From the NCBI GenBank assembly GCA_012519525.1, contig JAAYQB010000115.1, positions 1 to 34,424 of the forward strand: a stretch of 34,424 nucleotides of DNA, given 5' to 3'. How positions within the stretch are numbered: position 1 is the first letter of the stretch; each line of letters opens with the position of its first letter. The stretch comes from Bacteroidales bacterium (GTDB taxonomy: Bacteria; Bacteroidota; Bacteroidia; Bacteroidales; WCHB1-69). A model generated the notes under the pieces. The model saw nothing but the letters and a program-made list of their open reading frames with translations. It was not told the origin of the DNA and did not search any database. The position numbers and the translations under genes were made by a program. Of this stretch, positions 16,251 to 23,258 are shown one piece after another.

Positions 16251-16258
16251 CAAAGATA
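16251..16258 (-). promoter_or_regulatory. Promoter -7 element for leuS
   Basis: The minus strand reads TATCTTTG, 31 bp before the leuS ATG, so leuS can be transcribed independently of murA. The nearest upstream TTG is about 28 bp away, longer than the usual spacing. Confidence 0.55.
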
Positions 16259-16306
16259 GTAAAATAAAAATAATGATTGGATAATCCAATTAAGATTAAA
16301 CTATTT

Positions 16307-17617
16307 TCATTCTTCTATTCTACGGATATTTGCTCCTATATTCTGCAAACGAATATCAATGTTTTGATAACCTCTATCTATCTGTTCTATATTGTATATC
16401 GTACTTTTTCCATTTGCCGAAAGTGCTGCTATCAGCAACGCTACTCCTGCTCTGATATCGGGCGAACTCATGGTAGTACCTCTTAATGGGAATTGATGAT
16501 TTAAGCCGATAACAGTTGCTCGGTGAGGGTCGCATAAAATAATTTGTGCTCCCATATCAATCAATTTATCAACGAAAAACAAACGGCTCTCAAACATCTT
16601 TTGATGAATCAACACACTTCCTTTCGCCTGAATAGCAGTTACTAAGACAATACTAATAAGGTCGGGCGTAAAACCGGGCCAAGGGGCATCGGCAATGGTC
16701 ATAATAGAGCCGTCCATAAAAGTTTCTACTTCATAACTCGATTGAGCGGGAATGTATAAATCCTCTCCTTTACGTTCCATTTGTATGCCTAAACGTTGGA
16801 AAATTTTAGGAATAATACCCAAATGCTCATAGCCCACATTTTTAATTGTAATTTCGGACTGTGTAATGGCTGCCATTCCTATAAAACTTCCTATTTCAAT
16901 CATATCGGGCAACAAACGATGAGTGGTACCATGCAGTTCTTTAACACCTTCTATAACGAGTAAATTAGAGCCTACGCCGCTGATTTTAGCTCCCATTCTG
17001 TTCAGCATAGTGCATAGTTGATACAGATAAGGTTCGCAGGCTGCATTGAAAATGGTCGTTTTTCCTTCGGCTAAAACAGCCGCCATTACGATATTGGCAG
17101 TTGCCGTTACCGAAGCTTCTTCAAGGTGCATATAACATCCCTTTAATTGCCTGGTTGTTAGCTTATACAGCATTTTATCTTTGCACACTTCCATTTCCGC
17201 ACCCAAATTCAGCAAGCCGACGAAGTGAATATCTAATTTCCTACGACCTATTTTATCGCCTCCGGGCTGCGGTGCCATTCCTTTCTTAAATCTTGCCAAC
17301 AAAGGACCTAAAATCATAATAGAGCCTCGCAAGCGATTAGCTTGTTTAATAAAATCATCCGTTTGTAAATAGTCGAAATCAACATCAACGCTTTCAAAAG
17401 AATAAGTGTCGGACGAAAGCTGCACCACTTTAACACCCATTGCCCTTAATAGCCCGATAAGTCTATTCACATCAAGTATATTAGGAATATTGGAAACAAC
17501 AACTTTTTCTTTTGTCAATAAAACTGCACAAAGTATTTGTAATGCTTCGTTTTTAGCTCCTTGTGGAATCAATTCTCCTTTTAATCGATTACCGCCTACT
17601 ATTTCAAATTTTGCCAT
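16307..17617 (-). CDS. murA: UDP-N-acetylglucosamine 1-carboxyvinyltransferase, Asp-type active site
   Basis: MurA transfers enolpyruvate from PEP to UDP-GlcNAc, the first committed step of peptidoglycan synthesis. The 436-residue length and the N-terminal GAKNEALQILCAVLL are standard, and the two-domain EPSP-synthase-like fold is evident throughout. The active-site loop reads PQPGGDKIGRR. Asp121 stands where the E. coli enzyme has Cys115, the residue alkylated by fosfomycin, so intrinsic fosfomycin resistance is expected, as in other Asp-type MurA enzymes. The gene lies 36 bp downstream of tilS with no -7 box between, so the two are probably co-transcribed. Confidence 0.97.
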   Translation of the reverse strand: MAKFEIVGGNRLKGELIPQGAKNEALQILCAVLLTKEKVVVSNIPNILDVNRLIGLLRAMGVKVVQLSSDTYSFESVDVDFDYLQTDDFIKQANRLRGSIMILGPLLARFKKGMAPQPGGDKIGRRKLDIHFVGLLNLGAEMEVCKDKMLYKLTTRQLKGCYMHLEEASVTATANIVMAAVLAEGKTTIFNAACEPYLYQLCTMLNRMGAKISGVGSNLLVIEGVKELHGTTHRLLPDMIEIGSFIGMAAITQSEITIKNVGYEHLGIIPKIFQRLGIQMERKGEDLYIPAQSSYEVETFMDGSIMTIADAPWPGFTPDLISIVLVTAIQAKGSVLIHQKMFESRLFFVDKLIDMGAQIILCDPHRATVIGLNHQFPLRGTTMSSPDIRAGVALLIAALSANGKSTIYNIEQIDRGYQNIDIRLQNIGANIRRIEE

Positions 17618-17653
17618 GATGAATCTTTTTATATGTTATACTGTTTAATTTTT

Positions 17654-18973
17654 TCAATAATGAGTAATTTTTAACGCTGTTTTAGAAGATGTTGTCAAGC
17701 GATAACGATTATCCGAACGCTTGCCTATCACCCAAAGAATATCTCCATTTCCATTGCAAAGCAAATCTATTTCCTGCTTTTCAAATAAAGACATTTTATT
17801 ATCAATAAAAAAATCGCTTAATTTCTTGCTCCCTTTCATACCGAAAGGAAAAAACACATCGCCTTCTTTCCATTTGCGAACAAGCAAAGGAAATTCTATT
17901 TTATCCGCATCAAAATAAGCTACTTCTGTCCTATCTTCTATTTCAAAACCTTGACAATAAGGCAAACGTTCCAACAATAAACGATATTCTTGCATTTTAT
18001 TATTCGCAAATCTATCTTCTATCACTATAAAAGCAGCTTGTTTTTCAATAGATTTTATTTGAATACTATTTCTATCTTTTAACAAACAATAAGCGGAAGA
18101 ATAAAACATTTTTCCCGACTCATTGTCTAAAATGTCGACGATATTTTCCGTTTGAGTCCTATTAAATCCAAAAGGACTGATAAATTCGTATAAGTAAGTC
18201 GTAAGGTTGTTTAGTTGTTTTAGCTTTTGTATATCAATCGTATAGACAGCATCGTTTTCCGTCATCATTTCCGCCTCTACCTCCTTGATGTGCTGACTGT
18301 AAATCGCTTCTTGTTGTTGTAATATTTCGATGGTTTCGTGTAACACATCATCATAATTGGCTTGCATTTGTTTCAATTTGGGCAAGATATGATGTCGAAT
18401 ATAATTTCTCCTATAATAGTCGTCTTCATTTGATTTGTCTTCTCGGTAAGCAAGTCCGAATTGATCGGCATAAGCAATTATTTCTTGACGACTAAAACGC
18501 AAAATAGGACGAATAATGTGTTCGTTTTTCTCTTTGATTCCACACAAACCTTTTATGCCTGTTTTGCGAAGCATATTGATAAAAAACGTCTCTAACACAT
18601 CATCGCGTTGATGAGCGGTAGCAATGCAGTCGTATTGTATTTCTCGCATCAGCGAATGAAACCAATCGTATCTTAATTCTCTGGCTGCCATCTGTATGGA
18701 AATACCGCATTTTTCGGCATAGCCTTGCGTATCGAAGCGAACGGAATAAAAAGGAATATCGTAGTGCAAAGCCAATTGTTTGACAAAATTTTCGTCCTCG
18801 TCGGCATCTTTTCCTCTCAATTGAAAATTACAGTGAGCAATAGACACATTATAAGAGGTTTGCTTAAACAAATGCAGCATAACCACCGAGTCTATTCCAC
18901 CGCTAACCGCCAACAACACCTTATCGGAAGGACGGATTAAAGTGCTTATATGTAAGAAAAATCTGTCAATCAT
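17654..18973 (-). CDS. tilS: tRNA(Ile)-lysidine synthetase
   Basis: TilS attaches lysine to C34 of tRNA-Ile(CAU), changing its codon from AUG to AUA; it is essential in most bacteria. The PP-loop ATP site SGGIDS is at about 24-29. It is followed by typical TilS blocks: HCNFQLRGKDADEDE near 47, ATAHQRDDVLETFFIN near 117 and a YIRHHILPKL helix near 190. The C-terminal domain (about 350-439) has the substrate tRNA-binding RKWKEGDVFFPFGMKGSKKL region. The 439-residue length is normal. It is the first gene of the tilS-murA-leuS series and diverges from dpsL, with a candidate -7 box at 19037-19044. Confidence 0.96.
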   Translation of the reverse strand: MIDRFFLHISTLIRPSDKVLLAVSGGIDSVVMLHLFKQTSYNVSIAHCNFQLRGKDADEDENFVKQLALHYDIPFYSVRFDTQGYAEKCGISIQMAARELRYDWFHSLMREIQYDCIATAHQRDDVLETFFINMLRKTGIKGLCGIKEKNEHIIRPILRFSRQEIIAYADQFGLAYREDKSNEDDYYRRNYIRHHILPKLKQMQANYDDVLHETIEILQQQEAIYSQHIKEVEAEMMTENDAVYTIDIQKLKQLNNLTTYLYEFISPFGFNRTQTENIVDILDNESGKMFYSSAYCLLKDRNSIQIKSIEKQAAFIVIEDRFANNKMQEYRLLLERLPYCQGFEIEDRTEVAYFDADKIEFPLLVRKWKEGDVFFPFGMKGSKKLSDFFIDNKMSLFEKQEIDLLCNGNGDILWVIGKRSDNRYRLTTSSKTALKITHY

Positions 18974-19036
18974 ACATTAAAAAACAAGTAGAAAAAGCCA
19001 AATAGATAAAAAATTATTCGGTTATTTTTTTATATG

Positions 19037-19044
19037 CAAAGGTA
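19037..19044 (-). promoter_or_regulatory. Promoter -7 element for tilS-murA
   Basis: The minus strand reads TACCTTTG, 63 bp before the tilS ATG. No clear -33 TTG at normal spacing. Confidence 0.5.
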
Positions 19045-19134
19045 CAACAAATATATAAATAGAAAATAAGATAGTAACAATTAAATTAAAATAAAAAAAA
19101 CAATAATTTGTATGATTTATCGTTTGTTTTGCAC

Positions 19135-19142
19135 TATCTTTG
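19135..19142 (+). promoter_or_regulatory. Promoter -7 element for dpsL
   Basis: TATCTTTG lies 61 bp before the ATG at 19204. An upstream TTG at 19108-19110 gives a 24-bp spacer, just outside the common range. Confidence 0.6.
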
Positions 19143-19203
19143 TTATGTTTAGAATATAATAAAATATAAATAAATCATTTAATAATCATTAACACACATT
19201 ATT

Positions 19204-19716
19204 ATGGGAAAAGAAGCAAGAAAAGTATCAGCACTTGATATTAAAAAATTAATAAAAATGCTAAATGCTGCTTTATCGGAAGAGTGGTTGGCATACTATC
19301 AATATTGGATAGGTGCTCGTTTAATGGAAGGACCTATGCGAAGCGAAGTAGAAGCCGAACTATTGGTTCATGCCGACGAAGAATTAGGACATGCCGTATT
19401 GGTTGCCGATAGAATTATTCAATTAGGCGGAACGCCCGTTATCAATCCGAAAGACTGGATGAAATTAGCAGGTTGCGGCTATGCAGAGCCGGCAGATCCT
19501 TATATTGAAGTGATTCTTGAGCAAAACTTAACAGGCGAACGCTGTGCCATACAACGTTATCAAGAAATTGCCGATTTCACTGCTGGTAAAGACTTTGCAA
19601 CACACCAAATGGCAGTACAAATTTTAAACGATGAGTTGGAACACGAAGAAGATCTCGAATCTTGGCTGAAAGACATTCATCGCTTAAAAGAAGAAATCAA
19701 AAAGATAAGATTATAA
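19204..19716 (+). CDS. DpsL-type ferritin-like protein (thioferritin)
   Basis: This 170-residue four-helix-bundle protein probably assembles into a small iron-storing shell that detoxifies peroxide, a role known for DpsL in Bacteroides fragilis and archaea. Candidate di-iron ligands are Glu27, Glu60 and His63 (EELGH), Glu112 (GER) and Glu144 and His147 (ELEH). Two cysteines, Cys91 (AGCGY) and Cys114 (GERC), lie next to the metal site. Such a nearby Cys pair separates thioferritins from ordinary Dps and bacterioferritin. The gene is a single unit with its own promoter and a strong terminator. A rubrerythrin-like protein is the alternative, but no rubredoxin domain is present. Confidence 0.85.
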   Translation: MGKEARKVSALDIKKLIKMLNAALSEEWLAYYQYWIGARLMEGPMRSEVEAELLVHADEELGHAVLVADRIIQLGGTPVINPKDWMKLAGCGYAEPADPYIEVILEQNLTGERCAIQRYQEIADFTAGKDFATHQMAVQILNDELEHEEDLESWLKDIHRLKEEIKKIRL

Positions 19717-20119
19717 CACATTGTCACATTAGGATAGCTATGGAATCTTTTCCATAGCTATTTTTTTTGTAAAAATGAATTTTTCCACAAAAAGAGCTAC
19801 CATTAATTTTCGCATAAAAATATAGCTTGAAAAATTGCCATTAATAGCCGTATGTTTTTTCTAAAAAAAACACCTTTTCCTTCCAAATTATGCTATTTTT
19901 TCCAAAAACGGAATAACAATAAAAATGAAATAAAAAATCATTTTCGAGATAAAACATCAATATTTGAAGTAGTTAAGTTGAAAATAACACTGTTTTTATA
20001 AACTGTTAATAATATGACAATTAAATATTTATTAAAATTTTTCTATCAGATTATCCACTTATTAACATTTAGCTATTGAAACATTATTATAAAATAAGCG
20101 TAATATCAAAAAAAAATTG
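19717..20119. other. AT-rich spacer between dpsL and the Zeta-type gene
   Basis: This spacer holds the dpsL terminator at its left end and leads to the -7 box at 20120. The ~350 bp in between is extremely AT-rich, with many A and T runs and no reading frame worth calling. Two loose DnaA-box-like 9-mers (19781-19789 and 20051-20059) are present but isolated. No tRNA or repeated element was recognised. Confidence 0.6.
19734..19769 (+). terminator. Rho-independent terminator of dpsL
   Basis: A perfect stem TAGCTATGGAA / TTCCATAGCTA (19735-19745 and 19750-19760) with a TCTT loop is followed by eight T residues. It begins 18 bp after the dpsL stop codon. Confidence 0.9.
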
Positions 20120-20127
20120 TACTTTTG
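20120..20127 (+). promoter_or_regulatory. Promoter -7 element for the Zeta-type gene
   Basis: TACTTTTG lies 81 bp before the preferred ATG at 20209. The distance to the alternative ATG at 20143 is only 15 bp, which helps choose the later start. Confidence 0.55.
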
Positions 20128-20208
20128 CAAAGTTGATAAACCATGTTTTGGATGTATAAACATTTATTAAGAAAATATTATTTTTTCATCTTGAAAAAAA
20201 CGAAACAA

Positions 20209-20778
20209 ATGCCCAATTTATTTATTATTTCCGGATGTAACGGTGCAGGCAAAACAACTGCGTCTTTAACCGTATTACCCGAAACTTTAGCCTGTTTAGA
20301 GTTTTTAAATGCCGATGAAATTGCACGTGGTTTATCCCCTTTAAACCCTGAGAAATCAGCGATAGAAGCAGGTACTGTGGTAATTAAAAAGATAGAGCAA
20401 CTCTTGGAAAGCAAAACCGATTTTGCAGTAGAAACCACTTTATCAACGAAAATGTTTGCCAAAACAATAGAAAAAGCAAGACAACTTGGCTATACGATTA
20501 CCTTGCTTTACTTCTGGCTCGATTCCATTGAGTTGGCAGTCGAAAGGGTAAAAATAAGAGTAACCGAAGGCGGACACAATGTGCCTCCTTCTACCATTGC
20601 TCGCAGGTATCTTTCAGGATTGAAAAACTTATTTAATTTATATATTCCTATTTGCGATTATTGGATGATTTTTGATAACTCAAAAATGCACGCCGAGCTT
20701 ATCGCAGAAGGATATTTTAAAGACAACATTAACATCAAGAACAATAATACTTATAGTAACATAAAAAAGTTAGCTTAA
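20209..20778 (+). CDS. Zeta-toxin-family P-loop kinase
   Basis: From the ATG at 20209 the protein has 189 residues. The frame is open from 20143, but the Walker A motif normally sits near the N-terminus in this family, and the earlier start would leave almost no leader. Visible motifs are GCNGAGKTT (9-17), an Asp in NADE (36), FAVETTLS (72-79) and an Arg-rich RRYLSGLKNL helix. Zeta proteins phosphorylate UDP-GlcNAc-type sugars in the best-known cases and act as toxins, but many chromosomal homologues are small unassigned kinases. A 50-codon gene begins 1 bp after the stop codon and could be a partner. No classical epsilon antitoxin is seen upstream. Confidence 0.8.
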   Translation: MPNLFIISGCNGAGKTTASLTVLPETLACLEFLNADEIARGLSPLNPEKSAIEAGTVVIKKIEQLLESKTDFAVETTLSTKMFAKTIEKARQLGYTITLLYFWLDSIELAVERVKIRVTEGGHNVPPSTIARRYLSGLKNLFNLYIPICDYWMIFDNSKMHAELIAEGYFKDNINIKNNNTYSNIKKLA

Positions 20779-20779
20779 T

Positions 20780-20932
20780 ATGACAAAGAAAAACAACAGT
20801 ATTAGAGAAAAAATTCTTTTAGGATTAGAGCTTACGCACACGAAATTAATTCGTACTAAGAAAGAAAGAAACTTTGTATTAGTAGTTTCCGATGAAGGAA
20901 AAGTAGTAAGGGTAAACCCAAAAAACTTATAA
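20780..20932 (+). CDS. 50-residue basic protein abutting the Zeta-type gene
   Basis: ATG at 20780 follows the Zeta stop codon by 1 bp and opens a 50-codon frame ending at TAA 20930-20932. The peptide is Lys-rich at its N-terminus (MTKKNNSIREKI) and has a strand-like FVLVVSDEGKVVRVNP end. The tight spacing implies one operon and probably translational coupling. No family is recognised. An antitoxin or partner role is a hypothesis based on position only. Confidence 0.6.
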   Translation: MTKKNNSIREKILLGLELTHTKLIRTKKERNFVLVVSDEGKVVRVNPKNL

Positions 20933-21011
20933 GCATTTTCCATTTCTTAGCATCCGAATTAATTGGCTGATAAATAACCATTTAGCCAAGAGCAGCATAA
21001 AAGATAAATCC

Positions 21012-21049
21012 CCATCTATTTTTAATTTTTAAAAAAGTGGATGGTTTTA
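21012..21049 (+). terminator. Probable terminator of the Zeta-type operon
   Basis: CCATCTATTTTT (21012-21023) can pair with the AAAAAGTGGATGG segment at 21032-21044 through about 12 base pairs including two G-U, followed by TTTT. The stem is AT-rich, so it is weaker than the dpsL terminator. A second small hairpin, TTGGCT/AGCCAA, lies upstream at 20963-20989. Confidence 0.5.
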
Positions 21050-21154
21050 CTATGCACCTACCCTATCCTTCATAGAAATTTAATTGAAGAAAAAAAATAA
21101 TTCTCTTTCCTTTGCGTTTATTGTATCGCCTTGGCATTTGTCAAGATAAATTTT

Positions 21155-22315
21155 ATGATTTTGCCTATGAAGAGTTCGTATTTTTTAATTTTTATTTCCA
21201 TTGTAAGCATCGTTTATTTTTCTCTGCATTACTACCTGTATATAAGAGCAATGCAGGTGTTTTCTTTTCCCGTAGGAATTAAAAAATACATTTCCATTGC
21301 ATATATACTGCTGTCAAGTTTTTTTATTATAGGCATGTTTTTACAGCACTCTTATTCATCCTTATTGAGTGATATCATTTATAAAATAGGTGCTATATGG
21401 CTTGTCTTTTTTCTGTATTTTCTACTCACGGTCGTTTTTATCGATTGTATACGCTTATTGGATTACTTTTTTCATTTTTTACCTGCTTACTCTTCCTTTC
21501 AAAAAACAGTGCTTGGAAGTGTTGTTGTCGGCGTCGTTGCTTTGACGGTATTAATAGGTCATATCAATGCCAAATCAATACGCATAAACAACATTAACTT
21601 ACAAATAAACAAACAAATAGAAGGAAATAAAACGTTAACTATTCTTATGGTTTCCGATGTCCACTTAGGTGCCGTTATCGGCGAAAAAGGGGAAAAGAAA
21701 CTTTTGCAGATAGTCGAAGAACAACAACCTGATTTAGTTTTACTTTGCGGCGATATAATTGATGGAAACATAGCTAGCCTACGAAGAAAAAATTTAGGCA
21801 AACATCTTCAACAAATGAAAGCACCGCTTGGCGTATTTGCCGTAAGCGGCAATCACGAATACATTGGCAATATAGAACTTGCTATGGATTTTTTAGAAAA
21901 CTGTAATATTAAAGTATTACAAGACCAAGCTATTACACTGAGCAATGGTATACAAATAGTCGGCAGAAAAGACAGACAAAGCAAATACAGTATCAACGAC
22001 ACTCCCCCTCTTCCTTTGAAAAATTTAATAAGCAATTTGGACACTGCACGACCTATTATTGTAATGAAACATCAACCTAATCAATTAAATGAAGCGGCTA
22101 AAAATGCCGTTGATTTGCATTTGTCGGGACATACGCATCACGGACAACTTTGGCCCATTAATTACATTACACAAAGTCTTTTTGAAGTTAGTTATGGCTA
22201 TAAAAAAATCAACAACACTCATTTTTACGTTTCTTCCGGATTTGGCACATGGGGTCCGAATGTACGTATAGGAAACAGACCTGAAGTTGTTTTATTTACT
22301 ATTGAATTTCAATAA
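21155..22315 (+). CDS. Membrane-anchored metallophosphoesterase
   Basis: The N-terminal ~140 residues hold about four membrane helices (roughly 8-30, 46-64, 74-98 and 118-136). A calcineurin-like phosphoesterase domain follows, with the ordered metal-binding motifs SDVHLG (Asp168, His170), CGDIIDG (Asp200), GNHEY (Asn233, His234), KHQP and GHTHHGQ. This layout matches the YkuE/YaeI-like family; some members hydrolyse UDP-diacylglucosamine or other lipid-linked phosphates, but the substrate here is unknown. The ATG at 21155 was chosen; the frame is open to a TTG at 21131, and ATG 21167 is also possible. The EamA transporter gene follows after 32 bp and is probably co-transcribed. Confidence 0.88.
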   Translation: MILPMKSSYFLIFISIVSIVYFSLHYYLYIRAMQVFSFPVGIKKYISIAYILLSSFFIIGMFLQHSYSSLLSDIIYKIGAIWLVFFLYFLLTVVFIDCIRLLDYFFHFLPAYSSFQKTVLGSVVVGVVALTVLIGHINAKSIRINNINLQINKQIEGNKTLTILMVSDVHLGAVIGEKGEKKLLQIVEEQQPDLVLLCGDIIDGNIASLRRKNLGKHLQQMKAPLGVFAVSGNHEYIGNIELAMDFLENCNIKVLQDQAITLSNGIQIVGRKDRQSKYSINDTPPLPLKNLISNLDTARPIIVMKHQPNQLNEAAKNAVDLHLSGHTHHGQLWPINYITQSLFEVSYGYKKINNTHFYVSSGFGTWGPNVRIGNRPEVVLFTIEFQ

Positions 22316-22347
22316 ATAATTTAAATTTAACTACAGTGATACTTTAA

Positions 22348-23256
22348 ATGGGGACAACATCTAATTTCGGTGAAATAGCAGCCTTTTTAAGTGCTGTTTT
22401 TTGGACTATTAGTGCCTTACTTTTTAAATCGGCGGGACAAAAAACAGGTGATGTAAACCTCACTATCGTTCGTCTTTTTTTAGGTTTTATCTTTTTAAGC
22501 GTTTTTATTACTTTTTATCGTGGCATGCCCTTCCCTACCGATGCTACTGCAGAACAGTGGTTTTGGCTGAGTTTATCGGGCATAGTCGGTTTTGTATTGA
22601 GCGACCTTTTTCTTTTTAAAGCTTACACCCTTATAGGATTTCGCAACTCGATGTTAATCATGACTCTAATGCCGGCTATTACGGCATTGTTCGGTCGGCT
22701 GTTTTTAAACGAAACCTTATCGTTGATGAATAAATTAGGTATGTTACTCACCATTATCGGTGTTGCTTTAGCTATTTTAAAACGAGAAAAAAAAGACAAA
22801 CATATCTCTGTTAAATCGTCAATCAAAGGAATGTTGTTTGCATTTGTAGGAACTATTGGACAAGCAGGATGTTTAATATTGAGTAAGTTAGGCATGTCAA
22901 ACAACTATAATCCGTTTGCTGCTGCTCAAATCCGCATTATTACCGGACTTATCGGTTTTATGATACTCATTAGTCTTACAAAAAGATGGAAATATGTTTA
23001 TACGGCAGCTATTACTACTATTAAAGCGAAAAAAACCATTATTTTAGAATCAATCTTTGGTCCTTTTTTAGGTGTTTCTTTTTCTTTATTAGCCATTCAA
23101 TACACCAAAACGGGAATTGCTTCCAGCATTATGTCTATCGTGCCTGTTTTACTTATCGTTCCCGTTATTTTCCTTTACAAGCAAAAAACAGCTGTTATAG
23201 AAGCTATCGGTGCTATTATCAGCCTTGTGGGAATTTCTTTGTTTTTTAGTGCGTAA
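22348..23256 (+). CDS. EamA/DMT-family transporter
   Basis: This 302-residue inner-membrane protein has ten hydrophobic segments arranged as two EamA repeats. Each repeat ends in the usual pattern of a helix with a conserved Pro followed by GA/GxxLSLxG-like segments: ALFGRLFLNETLSLMNKLGM near 111 and the VIFLYKQKTAVIEAIGAI region near 270. DMT exporters move small metabolites or drugs, and sequence alone does not reveal the substrate. The gene is the second of a likely two-gene unit with the metallophosphoesterase. Its stop codon is only 2 bp from the end of valS on the other strand, with no terminator between. Confidence 0.85.
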   Translation: MGTTSNFGEIAAFLSAVFWTISALLFKSAGQKTGDVNLTIVRLFLGFIFLSVFITFYRGMPFPTDATAEQWFWLSLSGIVGFVLSDLFLFKAYTLIGFRNSMLIMTLMPAITALFGRLFLNETLSLMNKLGMLLTIIGVALAILKREKKDKHISVKSSIKGMLFAFVGTIGQAGCLILSKLGMSNNYNPFAAAQIRIITGLIGFMILISLTKRWKYVYTAAITTIKAKKTIILESIFGPFLGVSFSLLAIQYTKTGIASSIMSIVPVLLIVPVIFLYKQKTAVIEAIGAIISLVGISLFFSA

Positions 23257-23258
23257 AA

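Noticed and set aside
19781..20059. Two DnaA-box-like 9-mers (TTTTCCACA and TTATCCACT), possible replication origin
   Set aside because: Each has one mismatch to TTATNCACA, they are about 270 bp apart in very AT-rich DNA, and no dnaA, dnaN or box cluster is nearby. Genome-wide GC skew would decide.
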